From: Thetidibacter halocola
Lineage (GTDB): Bacteria; Pseudomonadota; Alphaproteobacteria; Rhodobacterales; Rhodobacteraceae
Direction of reading: 5' to 3'
Assembly (NCBI RefSeq): GCF_018224955.1
Contig: NZ_JAGTUU010000001.1
Location: 186,001 to 250,000, forward strand
DNA: 64,000 bases
The notes under the pieces are model-generated. The model was given only the letters and a program-made list of their open reading frames with translations, did no database searches and was not told the origin of the DNA. Position numbers and translations under genes: made by a program. Positions 40,320 to 50,800 of this stretch are shown here, piece by piece. Positions within the stretch are counted from its first letter, which is position 1, and every line of letters begins with the position of its first letter.

Positions 40320-40985
40320 TCACGCGGCCGTCAAGGCCGTCGTCAGATGCGCGAAAAGACGCGCACCGTCGGTATTGCCATGGGCGGGTTCCGCCGCCCT
40401 CTCGGGATGCGGCATCATGCCAAGCACGCGACGGTTCTCCGACAGGATGCCCGCGATGTCGCGGGCCGAGCCGTTGGGGTTGTCGGTATAGCGGACGGCG
40501 ACGCGCCCCTCGCCCTCGAGCGTATCCAGCGTCGCGGGATCGGCAAAGTAGTTGCCGTCATGGTGCGCGATCGGCAGCGCGATCTCGGTCCCCGCGCCGT
40601 AGCCGTCGGTATAGACCGAGGCGCCCTCGACCCGCAGGCCCACCGTGCGGCAGATGTATTTCAGCCCGGCATTGCGCAGCAGCGCGCCCGGCAGCAGTCC
40701 CGCTTCGGTCAGCACCTGGAAGCCGTTGCAAACCCCTAGGACGTACCCGCCGCGCGCCGCGTGATCGCGCAGCGCACCCGAGATCGGCGCATTGGCGGCG
40801 ATCGCCCCGCAGCGCAGGTAGTCGCCAAAGGAAAAGCCGCCGGGCACGCCGACGATGTCGATGCCCGCGGGCAGCGTCGTGTCCTTGTGCCAGACCCGCG
40901 TGACGTCCAGGCCCGCCCGCGCAAAGGCCACTTCCATGTCCCTGTCGCAGTTCGAGCCGGGATAGACGATGACGGCCGCGCGCAT
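40320..40985 (-). CDS. purQ: Phosphoribosylformylglycinamidine synthase, glutaminase subunit
   Basis: PurQ releases ammonia from glutamine for FGAM synthesis in purine biosynthesis, working with PurS and PurL. The 221-residue protein has the class I amidotransferase nucleophile Cys86 in [10 protein letters not shown], the [11 protein letters not shown] motif and the MPHPER motif with the catalytic His/Glu. Its ATG overlaps the purS stop by one base. purL is not next to it; dctB follows instead. Confidence 0.96.
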   Translation of the reverse strand: MRAAVIVYPGSNCDRDMEVAFARAGLDVTRVWHKDTTLPAGIDIVGVPGGFSFGDYLRCGAIAANAPISGALRDHAARGGYVLGVCNGFQVLTEAGLLPGALLRNAGLKYICRTVGLRVEGASVYTDGYGAGTEIALPIAHHDGNYFADPATLDTLEGEGRVAVRYTDNPNGSARDIAGILSENRRVLGMMPHPERAAEPAHGNTDGARLFAHLTTALTAA

Positions 40986-41215
40986 CAGAGCGTCTCGATC
41001 CGGTAGCTTTCGATGACCGTGTTCGCCAGCAGCTTTTCGCACATGGCGGCAATCTGGTCCTCGGTGGTGCCGTCGGCGAGGTCAAGCTCGATCACCTTCC
41101 CCTGGCGCACGCCGTTCACCCCCTCGAAACCGAGAGAGCCGAGCGCGTGGCGCACCGCTTCGCCCTGAGGGTCCAGCACCCCGTCCTTCAGCATCACATG
41201 CACCCGTGCCTTCAT
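40985..41215 (-). CDS. purS: Phosphoribosylformylglycinamidine synthase subunit PurS
   Basis: This 76-residue small subunit bridges PurQ and PurL. It reads [43 protein letters not shown] and ends [15 protein letters not shown], all standard. It lies between purC and purQ and overlaps purQ by one base (TGATG). Confidence 0.95.
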   Translation of the reverse strand: MKARVHVMLKDGVLDPQGEAVRHALGSLGFEGVNGVRQGKVIELDLADGTTEDQIAAMCEKLLANTVIESYRIETL

Positions 41216-41254
41216 GGCGCCCTCCGATTGTCTTTCCCGGATTTGCGGAAACCG

Positions 41255-41272
41255 CCGCCCGTTGCCGGGCGG
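41255..41272 (-). terminator. Hairpin between purC and purS
   Basis: CCGCCCG and CGGGCGG arms are separated by 4 bases and sit directly after the purC stop, with CGGTTT beyond on the minus strand. It may attenuate transcription into purS rather than stop it. Confidence 0.4.
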
Positions 41273-41276
41273 ACGG

Positions 41277-42038
41277 TCAGTTGATCAGTTTCGGCTTGGC
41301 GATATGCGTCGCCTGCTTGGGCATGACGCCCAGCCGCCGCGCCACCTCGGTATAGGCGTCGGTCAGGTCGCCGAGGTCGCGGCGGAACACGTCCTTGTCC
41401 AGCTTGCGGCCGGTCTCGATGTCCCACAGGCGCATCGAATCCGGGCTGATCTCGTCGGCGACGATCAGGCGCTGGAAGTCGCCGTCATAGACGCGGCCGA
41501 TCTCGATCTTGAAATCGACCAGCCGGATGCCGACGCCATACATCAGGCCCGTGAGAAAGTCGTTGACCCGCAGCGCCAGGGCCACGATGTCATCCATGTC
41601 GTGCTGGCTGGCCCAGCCGAAGGCGGCGATGTGTTCCTCGGTGACCAGCGGATCGCCCAGCTTGTCGTCCTTGTAGCAGTATTCCACGATCGGGCGCGGC
41701 AGTTGCGTGCCTTCCTCGATCCCCAGCCGCGTGGCCAGCGAGCCGGCGGCATAGTTGCGCACGATGATTTCCAGCGGCACGATCTCGCAGGCGCGCACCA
41801 GTTGCTCGCGCATGTTGAGACGGCGGATGAAATGCGTTGGCACGCCGATGGTGTTGAGGCCGGTCATGAAGAATTCGCTCAGGCGGTTGTTCAGCACGCC
41901 CTTGCCTTCGATCGTGGCCTTCTTCTGCGCGTTGAAGGCTGTGGCGTCGTCCTTGAAATACTGGACGATGGTGCCGGGCTCGGGGCCTTCATACAGGATC
42001 TTGGCCTTGCCTTCGTAGATTTTCTTGCGCCGTGCCAT
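41277..42038 (-). CDS. purC: SAICAR synthetase (phosphoribosylaminoimidazole-succinocarboxamide synthase)
   Basis: PurC joins aspartate to CAIR with ATP in purine synthesis. The 253-residue protein opens with [16 protein letters not shown] and carries the nucleotide-binding region [30 protein letters not shown] and [16 protein letters not shown], the family signatures. The start at [10 protein letters not shown] (42038) is preceded by AAGGG; the frame is open further upstream but without family match. It heads the purC-purS-purQ group. Confidence 0.96.
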   Translation of the reverse strand: MARRKKIYEGKAKILYEGPEPGTIVQYFKDDATAFNAQKKATIEGKGVLNNRLSEFFMTGLNTIGVPTHFIRRLNMREQLVRACEIVPLEIIVRNYAAGSLATRLGIEEGTQLPRPIVEYCYKDDKLGDPLVTEEHIAAFGWASQHDMDDIVALALRVNDFLTGLMYGVGIRLVDFKIEIGRVYDGDFQRLIVADEISPDSMRLWDIETGRKLDKDVFRRDLGDLTDAYTEVARRLGVMPKQATHIAKPKLIN

Positions 42039-42240
42039 GCCAGCCCTTTCGAAACACCAAAGCCGCGCCTCCGGTTCGGGGCGCGGGTTTGGCGCCGTCA
42101 TAGTGGAAGCCCGCCTCGCCCGCAAGCGCCGCAGCAGTGTCGGGGCGGGCGACGTTGCCGCAGATCGCCGCTTTGGCTTGCGCCGGGACGCGCGGGGCGG
42201 CATATCGAAAGAAACCCAACGCCATGACGGAGCGCCAACC

Positions 42241-42555
42241 ATGTCCACTTTCGACGATCGCGAAAGCGCCTTCGAGAACAAGTTCGCCCATGACGAAGAG
42301 ATGAAGTTCCGCGCCGAGGCGCGCGCCAACAAGCTGCTCGGCCTCTGGGCCGCGGCCCTCATGGGCAAGAGCGGCGACGAGGCCGACGCCTATGCCAAGG
42401 CGGTGATCAAGGCCGATTTCGAGGAAGCCGGCCACGAGGACGTGGTGCGCAAGGTGGCCGGCGATCTCGGCGACAAGTCCAACCCTGACGAGATCCGCGC
42501 CAAGCGCTCGGAAATGCTGGCGCAGGCCAAGGCCCAGCTGATGAAGGAAGTCTGA
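42241..42555 (+). CDS. DUF1476 protein (F1FO-ATPase zeta-type inhibitor)
   Basis: The 104-residue protein opens with [35 protein letters not shown] with a four-helix pattern after it. DUF1476 includes the zeta subunit of Paracoccus, which blocks ATP hydrolysis by the F1 motor through its N-terminal segment. This N-terminus closely follows that pattern, so the same role is likely here, though it is not proven. GGAG lies before the ATG. It is divergent from purC. Confidence 0.85.
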   Translation: MSTFDDRESAFENKFAHDEEMKFRAEARANKLLGLWAAALMGKSGDEADAYAKAVIKADFEEAGHEDVVRKVAGDLGDKSNPDEIRAKRSEMLAQAKAQLMKEV

Positions 42556-42719
42556 CCCGGCACGGCATGACCGGACAGGTCGAGGGGCGCGCCCATGTGG
42601 CGCGCCCTTTGTTCACCTGCCGGATGGGCACAATTCTTCGCATTCCCCAACTGGGCCATTAACCCGCGGGCCACAAACGTCATGCGACGCTGCGCATGGG
42701 GTTTCGGCGGGAGAACGGC

Positions 42720-44576
42720 ATGCAGGACAGGATCCCGGCGCGGATGCGCGCCGCGTCGCAAAGGGCGTTTCCCGTCCTCCTGGGCGCCGTCTGCGCCTGG
42801 CTGCTGATGCGCCAGGCCGGGACGCTGGACTGGTCCTCGGTCGGCGCGGCGATCCAGGCGATTCCGCCCGGCCGCTGGGCGTTGGCGCTGCTGGCGACGG
42901 CGGGCAGTTTCTGGGCGCTGGCGCAGTATGACGCGGTGGCGCATCGCCACCTTGAAACCGGCGCGCCCGACGGACCTGCGCGGCGCGCGGGCGCTGCCTC
43001 GATCGCGCTGGGCCAGGTGATCGGGTTCGGTCCTGCGGTGGGCGCCGCGGTGCGCTGGCGGTTGATGCCATCGCTCGGGCACGGCGCGATCCTGCGGCTG
43101 ACCGGCTTTGTCACCCTGTCCTTCTTTGCCGCCTGGGGCGTGTGGGTGCTGGGGCTGGCGCTGCCGATGGTGGGCGGGGCGGCCTGGCTTGCGCTGCCCG
43201 TGCTGCCGGCGCTGGGCCTTGGCGGGGCCCTGGCCCTGTGGCGCTTCCCGGTGTTGCGGCTGGGCCGGGTGGCGCTGCGCCTGCCCTCCATCCCCGCCGC
43301 GGCCCGCCTGCTGGCGCTCTGCCTGCTGGACCTGGTCTGCGCGGGCCTCGCGCTGTGGCTGCTGCTGCCCGCCGGGACGGCCCCCGCGTTGCCGGTCTTT
43401 GTCGCGGCCTATGCGCTGGCGATGGGCGCGGGGCTGGTCGGCGGCACGCCGGGCGGCGTCGGTCCGTTCGAGCTGGCGCTTCTGGCGCTGCTGCCGATGG
43501 TCGATCCGGTGGCGCTGGCCGCGGCGATCCTCGGCTACAGGCTGGTCTACTACGCGGTTCCCGCGGTTCTGGGCGCGGTCTATGCCACCCTCGCGCGCCC
43601 GCTGGCGATGTTGCCGCAGCCCCGATCGGCGCCGGTGCACCTGTCCGGGCCGCGGGCCGAGGCGGCGGTCGCCGCGCAGGCCAGCGTTCAGGCCCTGCGC
43701 AGCGCGACGGCAGGCGCCTGCCTGCTGCGCACGCCGCACAGCCTGACGCTGTTCCTGGGTGCACAGCACGGACCGATCTCTGACCTGCTGGCACCCCTGC
43801 GGGCCGAGGCACGGCGGCAGAATCGCGTCGCCTGCCTCTACAAGGTTACTGCCCGCGACGCCGCCGCCGCGCGCCGCGCCGGATGGATCGCGGCCCCGCA
43901 CAGCACCGAGGCGGTGCTGGACCCGCGCGCCTTCGATCTCGACGCGCCCGACCGGCGCCAGTTGCGCCGCGCGCTGCGCAAGGCCGACAGGGCTGGCGTC
44001 TCGGTCGAGCGGATGACCGCCCCGGACTGGCCCGCGCTGGCCGAGGTCAACACCGCCTGGGCGCAGGCCCATGGCGGTGAACGCGGCCTGACCATGGGCC
44101 GCTTCTGCTCCAGCTACCTGCGCGACAAGCCGTTGTTCGTCGCCCGGCATCAGGGCCGCATCGTGGGATTCGTCACCGCCGTCGCCGCACCCGGCGAACG
44201 CTGCCTCGACCTGATGCGGCACCGCCCCGAAGCGCCCGCCGGAACGATGCACGCGCTGGTCCATGCGTTGATCCGCAGCGCCGCGCGCGAAGGCTGCCAC
44301 GAGGTCTGCCTCGCTGCCCTGCCCGCACCGCGCCTGATGCGCTTTGCGCCGGGCTCCGAGGGGCTGGCCCGGTTCAAGTCCAGCTTCGCGCCTTCCTGGC
44401 GCCCGCTCTACATTGCAGCGCCTGGCCGCACCGCGCTGCTGCTGGCCGCGCTCGACCTGTGGCGCGCGGTCTGCCGGCCAGAGCCCTTGCCGCCTCCCGC
44501 CCCATCCACCAGTGACTGGACCGGGCCACAGGCACCGGCGCAGGACGCGGACAGCGCAGTGCGCCTCGCGGGCTGA
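42720..44576 (+). CDS. MprF-like protein: membrane flippase-type domain plus DUF2156 transferase domain
   Basis: The 618-residue protein starts with about seven or eight transmembrane helices (residues 10-300), containing GQVIGFGPAVGAAVRWR and GGTPGGVGPFELALLALLP, typical of the lysylphosphatidylglycerol synthase membrane domain. A soluble DUF2156 (GNAT-like) domain follows (residues 325-590; LRRALRKADRAGVSVERM, GRIVGFVTAVAAPGERCLDLMRH, RFKSSFAPSWRPLYIA). MprF proteins add an amino acid to phosphatidylglycerol and flip it, giving cationic-peptide resistance. It is shorter than full MprF (about 840). Start choice rests on GGCGGGAGA before 42720. Confidence 0.82.
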   Translation: MQDRIPARMRAASQRAFPVLLGAVCAWLLMRQAGTLDWSSVGAAIQAIPPGRWALALLATAGSFWALAQYDAVAHRHLETGAPDGPARRAGAASIALGQVIGFGPAVGAAVRWRLMPSLGHGAILRLTGFVTLSFFAAWGVWVLGLALPMVGGAAWLALPVLPALGLGGALALWRFPVLRLGRVALRLPSIPAAARLLALCLLDLVCAGLALWLLLPAGTAPALPVFVAAYALAMGAGLVGGTPGGVGPFELALLALLPMVDPVALAAAILGYRLVYYAVPAVLGAVYATLARPLAMLPQPRSAPVHLSGPRAEAAVAAQASVQALRSATAGACLLRTPHSLTLFLGAQHGPISDLLAPLRAEARRQNRVACLYKVTARDAAAARRAGWIAAPHSTEAVLDPRAFDLDAPDRRQLRRALRKADRAGVSVERMTAPDWPALAEVNTAWAQAHGGERGLTMGRFCSSYLRDKPLFVARHQGRIVGFVTAVAAPGERCLDLMRHRPEAPAGTMHALVHALIRSAAREGCHEVCLAALPAPRLMRFAPGSEGLARFKSSFAPSWRPLYIAAPGRTALLLAALDLWRAVCRPEPLPPPAPSTSDWTGPQAPAQDADSAVRLAG

Positions 44577-44634
44577 GCCCCCTTGCCATTTACCCGACCC
44601 ATGGGCCAGATGCCGCCGAACCGGAGGATGACCC

Positions 44635-45513
44635 ATGTCCGATACCCTGCGCGGCTGCCTGTGGATGCTGGGAGCCATCGTGTCCTTTACTGCCATGGCC
44701 ATCGCCGGGCGGGCGGTCAGCCTCGACCTCGACACGTTCGAGATCATGCTCTACCGCTCGTTGATCGGCATCGCCATCGTCGTCGCCATCGCCCGGCTGG
44801 CCGGAACGCTGCCGCAGGTGCGCGCGCAGAAGATGGGCTGGCATTTCAGCCGCAACATCTTTCACTTCGCCGGCCAGAACATGTGGTTCTACGCGATCAC
44901 CGTGATCCCGCTTGCGCAGGTCTTTGCGCTGGAGTTCACCTCACCGCTCTGGGTCATGGTTCTGGCTCCGTTCATCCTCGGCGAGCGGATGACGGTAAAC
45001 CGCCTGATCGCTGCGGCGGTGGGGTTCGTCGGCATCCTGATCGTCGCGCGGCCCAGCCCCGAGACTTTTCACATCGGCCTCGTCGCCGCGGCGCTGGCGG
45101 CCGTGGGCTTTGCCGGTTCGGCTGTGTTCACCCGTCGCCTTACGCGAACGGAAAGCATCACGTCGATCCTCTTCTGGTTGACTGTCATGCAGGCCGCCTT
45201 CGGCCTGATCTGCGCCGGGATCGACGGCGACATCGCCCTGCCCGCGTCCTCCAGCTGGCCCTGGGTCATCGTCATCGCCTGCGCCGGACTCGTTGCGCAT
45301 TTCTGCCTGACGACCGCACTCAGCCTCGCCCCGGCGACCGTCGTGATGCCGATCGATTTCGCCCGCCTTCCGGTGATCGCCCTTGTGGGCATGGCGCTTT
45401 ACGCCGAACCGCTGGACGCACTCGTGCTGATCGGCGCCGCGATCATCTTTGGCGCAAACTATGCCAATATCCTGATCGAGACCCGCCGTCCGACCGCTGT
45501 TACAAAAACGTGA
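44635..45513 (+). CDS. EamA-family (DMT) transporter
   Basis: The 292-residue protein has ten predicted membrane helices in two EamA halves (first half ends near GFVGILIVARPSPETF; second includes MPIDFARLPVIALVGMALY). DMT carriers export amino acids, purines or other metabolites. No neighbour suggests the substrate. GGAGG lies a few bases before the ATG. It follows the MprF-like gene after 58 bases and could share its transcript. Confidence 0.88.
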   Translation: MSDTLRGCLWMLGAIVSFTAMAIAGRAVSLDLDTFEIMLYRSLIGIAIVVAIARLAGTLPQVRAQKMGWHFSRNIFHFAGQNMWFYAITVIPLAQVFALEFTSPLWVMVLAPFILGERMTVNRLIAAAVGFVGILIVARPSPETFHIGLVAAALAAVGFAGSAVFTRRLTRTESITSILFWLTVMQAAFGLICAGIDGDIALPASSSWPWVIVIACAGLVAHFCLTTALSLAPATVVMPIDFARLPVIALVGMALYAEPLDALVLIGAAIIFGANYANILIETRRPTAVTKT

Positions 45514-45544
45514 CGCTACGTTCCGGGCAGGTCGTGTGACGTAT

Positions 45545-45582
45545 GGTCAAAGATTGACCCGATTGCCCCACCGGCCATAGCG
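45545..45582 (+). promoter_or_regulatory. Promoter with an overlapping inverted repeat, upstream of the FadL-like gene
   Basis: GGTCAA-AGA-TTGACC is a perfect 6-bp inverted repeat with a 3-base centre (45545-45559). Its right arm TTGACC also fits a -35 box, with ATAGCG 17 bases further as a possible -10. The layout suggests an operator at the promoter of the outer-membrane protein gene; the regulator is unknown. Confidence 0.4.
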
Positions 45583-45624
45583 TGCAGGCAGGAGACAACC
45601 CCACACGCAGGGATTGAGGGACAC

Positions 45625-46938
45625 ATGAAAACCTATCTGATGAACGGGGCAGCCGCGCTGGCCCTGACGGCTGGCGCCGTGTCTGCTGGCGGCCTCGACC
45701 GCTCGGGCCAGAGCGTGATGTCCGTGTTCTCGCCGGACAACACCGTGACCACCACGGTGGGCGTCGTCATTCCCAGCTTCACCGGCTCGGACGTGGCCGG
45801 CTCAGGCGGCAGCGGCAGCTACGACGTGGGCGAAACCTATACCCAGTATGGGCTCAGCTACACCAACGCGCTGAACGACCGGTTCAACTATTCGGTCATC
45901 CTCGACCAGCCCTTTGGCGCGGACATCGACTACAACGGCAACCCGCTGACCGACAACCTCGCCGGCACCTCGGCCGACCTGAACAGCACCGCGCTGAGCC
46001 TTGTCGCCCGCTACCGCCTCGGCGACCGCATCAGCGTGTTCGGTGGCATCAGCGCGCAACGCATCAATGCCGACGTGACGCTGAACGGCCGCTCCTACAC
46101 CGCGGCGATCGGCGCGCCGCTGGCGCTGAGCGGCGTTGCCCGCCAATTGAGCGCGCAGACCAGCAGCACGATCACCGCGCAGACGCTTGCCGGCGCGCTG
46201 GCCGGTCAGACCACGCTTGACGGCGTCTTCGGTGGCCTTGCCGGAGGCAACGTGGCGGCGGGCCGCAACGCCGTTCAGACGCAGGTCAACAACGTGCAGA
46301 ACGCATTCGCCACCGGCGGTGGCTATGCGTTCAACCTCGAGAACTCGACCAAGCCGAACTACTTCATCGGCGCGGCCTACGAGATCCCGGAAATCGCCCT
46401 GCGCATCGCCGGCACCTACCGGTTCGAAACGACGCACAAGGCGGATTACTCCGAAAATTTCGGTGGCGGCCTACTGACCAGCAGCGGCTCGATGGAATTC
46501 AAGACGCCGGCCAGCTTCAACCTCGAGGCACAGACCGGCATCGCCAAGGACACGCTGCTGACCTTCAGCTATCGCTGGACGGATTTCTCGGCGGTCAACA
46601 TCATCCCGGCGACGCTGGGCAGCGACCTGGTGAACCTCGACGATGCAGAGCGCTACACGCTGGGCGTGGCGCGCCGGTTCAGTGACAAGCTGGCGGGATC
46701 GTTCACCCTGTCCTACGAGCCGAAAGGTGACAAGCTGGTGTCGCCGCTGGGCCCGACCAACGGCCTGTTCGGCGTGTCGATCGGCGGTCAATACACCGAG
46801 GGCAACCTGAAGATCTCGGGCGGGATCAACTATACCCGCGTGGGTGACGCGGTCGCCGAAGTCGCCAGTGTGGGTGTCGCGAACTTCAAGAACAACCACC
46901 TGGTCGGCGTCGGCATCAAAGCCGAGATCAGCTTCTGA
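45625..46938 (+). CDS. FadL/OmpP1-family outer-membrane protein
   Basis: The 437-residue protein has a cleavable signal peptide (ALALTAGAVSA) and a beta-barrel pattern with many alternating aromatic/hydrophobic strands. FadL landmarks include the N-terminal hatch (GLDRSGQSVMSVFSP), YTQYGLSYTNALNDRFNYSVILDQPFGADIDY and the end GVGIKAEISF with terminal Phe. FadL-type channels pass fatty acids or other hydrophobic compounds through the outer membrane. It stands alone, with its own promoter candidate and a strong terminator. Confidence 0.88.
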   Translation: MKTYLMNGAAALALTAGAVSAGGLDRSGQSVMSVFSPDNTVTTTVGVVIPSFTGSDVAGSGGSGSYDVGETYTQYGLSYTNALNDRFNYSVILDQPFGADIDYNGNPLTDNLAGTSADLNSTALSLVARYRLGDRISVFGGISAQRINADVTLNGRSYTAAIGAPLALSGVARQLSAQTSSTITAQTLAGALAGQTTLDGVFGGLAGGNVAAGRNAVQTQVNNVQNAFATGGGYAFNLENSTKPNYFIGAAYEIPEIALRIAGTYRFETTHKADYSENFGGGLLTSSGSMEFKTPASFNLEAQTGIAKDTLLTFSYRWTDFSAVNIIPATLGSDLVNLDDAERYTLGVARRFSDKLAGSFTLSYEPKGDKLVSPLGPTNGLFGVSIGGQYTEGNLKISGGINYTRVGDAVAEVASVGVANFKNNHLVGVGIKAEISF

Positions 46939-46966
46939 TAGCACGCGCCCGTCATGACGGATTAAA

Positions 46967-46997
46967 GGGCCCGGGCACAACGCCCGGGCCCTTTTTT
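46967..46997 (+). terminator. Rho-independent terminator after the FadL-like gene
   Basis: A 10-bp perfect stem (GGGCCCGGGC with GCCCGGGCCC), an ACAAC loop and TTTTTT follow the stop codon by about 29 bases. Confidence 0.92.
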
Positions 46998-47075
46998 CTT
47001 GGGCTCGACGGCGGATTTCAACCAGAGGGCGAAAGGATTTTACCCGAAGGCCGCATTTTCGGCTATTCTCGCCGC

Positions 47076-47696
47076 ATGCAGGATATCGCGATTCTCTTTC
47101 CGGCCGCCGGGGCCAGCCGCCGGATGCGTGGCACCGACAAGCTTCTGGAGCCTGTCGATGGCCTGCCGCTGTTGCGGCGGCAGGTGCAACGCGCCTTGTC
47201 GACAGGCGCGCATGTCGCCGTATCCATCCCCGATCACGACCACCCCAGGTCCGCGGCGCTGGCCGGCCTGCCGGTGCAACTGGTTGCAGTGCCGGATTCG
47301 GGCCTGGGCATGTCGGCCTCGCTGCGTCGCGGGATCGGGATGCTTCCGCGGGGCATGAAGGCGGCGATCATCCTGCCCGCCGACATGCCCGAGATCACAA
47401 CGGCCGACCTGGCGACGCTGATCGCCGCGTTCCGTGCCCTGTCGATCCCGGTTCTGCTGCGCGGCTGCGCGGCGGACGGGACACCGGGCCATCCCGTGCT
47501 GTTTCCGGCCGACTGCTTTTCGGCTCTGCAACACCTGCAGGGCGACCAGGGGGCCCGCGACGTGTTGCGGGCGAATGCGCACCGCACCCGCCTCGTGCCC
47601 TTGCCGGACAACCACGCGCTGACCGACCTCGACACGCCCGAGGCATGGCAAGCCTGGCGGGCAGGCGCGCTGTCGGACCCAACCCCGGCCGAGTAA
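47076..47696 (+). CDS. MobA/MocA-like nucleotidyltransferase
   Basis: The 206-residue protein opens with ILFPAAGASRRMRGTDKLLEPVDG, the nucleotide-binding signature of the MobA-like NTP transferases. It also has PDSGLGMSASLRRGI, IILPADMPEI and GTPGHPVLFP. This is closest in pattern to MocA (CTP:molybdopterin cytidylyltransferase) and the related proteins found with molybdenum hydroxylases. No such hydroxylase gene is in the window, so the role is unconfirmed. Confidence 0.82.
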   Translation: MQDIAILFPAAGASRRMRGTDKLLEPVDGLPLLRRQVQRALSTGAHVAVSIPDHDHPRSAALAGLPVQLVAVPDSGLGMSASLRRGIGMLPRGMKAAIILPADMPEITTADLATLIAAFRALSIPVLLRGCAADGTPGHPVLFPADCFSALQHLQGDQGARDVLRANAHRTRLVPLPDNHALTDLDTPEAWQAWRAGALSDPTPAE

Positions 47697-47733
47697 AACC
47701 GCCACATCAACAAAATCTCGCAACCAATTGAAA

Positions 47734-47761
47734 AAACGGAAAGGCTTTCACCTTTCCGTTT
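47734..47761. terminator. Bidirectional terminator
   Basis: An 11-bp perfect stem (AAACGGAAAGG with CCTTTCCGTTT) around a 6-base loop, flanked by A and T runs, lies between two convergent genes and can end both. Confidence 0.85.
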
Positions 47762-47853
47762 ATGACCAACCCTGTGACAGGCGGGCTTCGCTGCATATTC
47801 CTTGGTCGGGCGGCCCTTCCGTCAGCCCACGGAATAATGGGCCGCCCACGATT

Positions 47854-50800
47854 TCATCCGACCAGAAGCTGCGCCTCGTGCCGCTTCAGCGACCGGCGCG
47901 CCGCCCCGTAGGCGCGCAGGCCTTCGGCCTGTTCCAGTTCCGGGAACAGCTCGAGGATTTCCTGCCGTTGGGCGTTACCGATGCCCTTCAGCGTGTAGTC
48001 GCCGGGCTGGAAGCTTTCGGTCCAGGCGCCGTTCGACAGGACGACCTCGTGCTGGTCGAACATGAAGTGGATATAGGCCACGCCGTTCGCCTCGACCGCG
48101 TCGACACCGTCGAGCCCGGTCAGGTGCTTGGCCGCGACCAGCACCTCGCGCTCTTCGAAGTAGAGGGCGGTCTTGTCGTTGGCCACCAGCACCCGGTGGT
48201 TCGGCGACACCAGCATGTCATGCTCGGGCAGGTTGTTCCCCAGCGCGCCCTTGCGGATCAGGACCGGGTTCATGTGCGGCTTGCGCGCCAGGTCGTGTCC
48301 GGTCAGGTCCTTGCGGCCGATCCAGCGGACTTGCTGGATTCCGTTATCGCGGGTGATCACACGGTCGCCGATCTTCAGATCCTCGACAAGGCGCTCACCC
48401 TGCGGCGTGGCAATCAGCGTGCCGGGGGTGAAGCAGGGCACGATCTCCTCGATCTCGAAGAAGTCGAAACCACCGGTCACCCCGCCGTCGCCATCGAGGA
48501 ACTCGATGGTGCCGTCGATGCCGTTGCCGTTGCTGTCCGGGCGGTCGTTCACGATACGCCAGTCCACGTCCTTCTCGCCCGAGCCGGTCAGGTCGAGGAT
48601 GTCGTAATCGTCACCCTCGGACCCGCCATCGACGGTGTCATCGTCGCCTTCGCGCAGGCCAGCCACCTGGATCACGTCACGATCCGCACCGCCCGAGACG
48701 CTGTCGGCACCGTCACCGCCATTCAGCGTGTCAGCTCCCTGCCCGCCGATCAACGTGTCGTCATCGCCGCCACCCAGCAGAAGGTCCTCGTCGATGCCGC
48801 CATCCAGCAGGTCGTTGCCCGACCCGCCGATCAGCGTGTCGTCATCGTCGCCACCGATCAGCGTGTCGTTGCCGAGCGCACCGGTGATGTAGTCGCGGTC
48901 GTTCTCCGGCACCGTGTCGATGTCGTCGGTAAGTTCCAGCGACGGGATGTTCGAGCCGTCGATGAAATCGTCGCCCTGCCCGCCATCCAGCGTGTCCGAA
49001 CCGTGGCCGCCGATGATCGAGTCATCGCCCTGACCACCGAACACGAGGTCGTCGTCAATGCCCGCGTCGATCGTGTCGTTCTCGCCACCGCCGTCGATCG
49101 TGTCGCGGTCGTCGCCGGTAAAGATCAGGTCGTTGCCCCGGTTGCCCTGGATGCTGTCGCGGCCGTCTTCCTTGTTCGGGTCGCTGGTGAAACCAAGGAT
49201 CGGCAGGTTCGGGTCGTCGCCCTCGTAATCCGAGAACGTGTCGATGCCGGCCAGGATCGTGTCATCGCCCGAGCCGCCCAGGATCGTGTCCGAGCCCTGC
49301 ACGTCGAAGACACTGTCATTGCCGCCGCCCAACTCGACATAGTCGTCGTCGATGCCGGGGCGCACCACGTCGTCGCCGCCGCTCGCGATGATCGTGTCGC
49401 GGTCATCGCCCGTCTCGATCGTGTCGGCGCCCGAGGTGCCGTCGATGCTGTCGCGGTCATCCTCGGGATCGGGGTCTTCGTCGAGACCGTTCAGCGGGTC
49501 CAGCGGTTGCAGTTCCGGCGAGACGGGGAAGACATCGGTATCGATGCGCCCTTCGCCACCGTTGGTATCGTCACCCACCGTCACGGTGACGATGGCGCTG
49601 TCGCTCAGATCGCCGTCGGTGATGGTGTAGCCGATTGTCGCCTCGCCGGTGAAACCGTCGTCCGGCGTGAAGGTCACGGTGCCGTCGGGGTTGACCGTTG
49701 CGATGCCGTTCGTGGCGATTGCTGTCTCGACCGTAATCGGATCGCCATCCGGATCTGAATCGTTGGCCAGAACCGGAATGACGACCGGCGTGTTGACCGT
49801 GGTCGTGGCGGTGTCGTCCACCGCATCCGGCGCGGCGTTGTCGTCGCCGTCAGGCGTCACGGTGACGATGATCTCGCCGGTGTCTGTGCCGCCATTGCCG
49901 TCATCGACGGTGTAGGGAATCGTGTCCTCACCGGTAAAGCCGGTGTCGGGGGTATAGGTCACCGTCCCGTCCGGGTTCAGCGTGGCGGTGCCGTTGGTCG
50001 GCGTGCCGATGCTGGTCACAGTCAGCGGATCGCCGTCCACGTCGGTGTCATTGTCCGAGGGATCGGGAATGACGATGGCGGTATCCTCGGGTGTGGTCGC
50101 CGTATCCGGGTTTGCCACCGGGTCGTCGTTCACCGGCTCGACGGTCACCGCGACCTCGCCCGTGGCGCTGTTTCCGGCGGGGTCCTCGATCGTGTAGGTG
50201 ATGGTTGCGGGCCCGTTGTAGTCGGCCGGCGGCACGTAGCGCAGCGTGTTGTCCGGATTCACGGTGACGGTGCCGATGTCGACGGTCGCCCCGGTCACGG
50301 TCAGCGCGTCGCCATCCGGGTCGCTGTCGTTCGACAGAACGTCGATGACGACGGCGGTGTCCTCGGGCGTGGTGGCAGAGTCATCCTCGGCCACCGGGGG
50401 GGCGTCCTCGATATCGACGGTCGAGAAGTTGATATCCGAGATGGTCACGCCCTGCTGGGCGAGGTCGCCATTCGCGTAGGAGATCTCGATGCGCGAGACC
50501 GGGCCCGCGATGGTCACAAGGACAGAGCCCGCGGCATCGGTGAAGGTCGTCTCGGAGGTGCCGGTCGCGGTGGCGCCGGTGACCGAGGGGCCGCCAGCCT
50601 CGGGCGTGATGGTCACGGGCACGGCATTGCCGTCTGCGTCGAAGGCCAGGATCGTCACGATGTCCTGAAAGCCCGAGGCGGCAGCCTCACCCAGGTCTCC
50701 GCCGGTGGCGGACATGTCGATGTCGTTCATCCGGAACGAGACGTTCTGGACCGAGTCCGCGTAGAGTTCGGTGTTGGACGCGCGGAAATCCAGCGTCGCC

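Noticed and set aside
42390-44747. 785-codon minus-strand frame
   Set aside because: It is antisense to the MprF-like gene, which has clear domains and a ribosome-binding site.
47728-49758. 676-codon plus-strand frame
   Set aside because: It is antisense to the RTX-Hint gene; the repeated VIxxAxQ-like text is just the reverse of RTX and tandem repeats.
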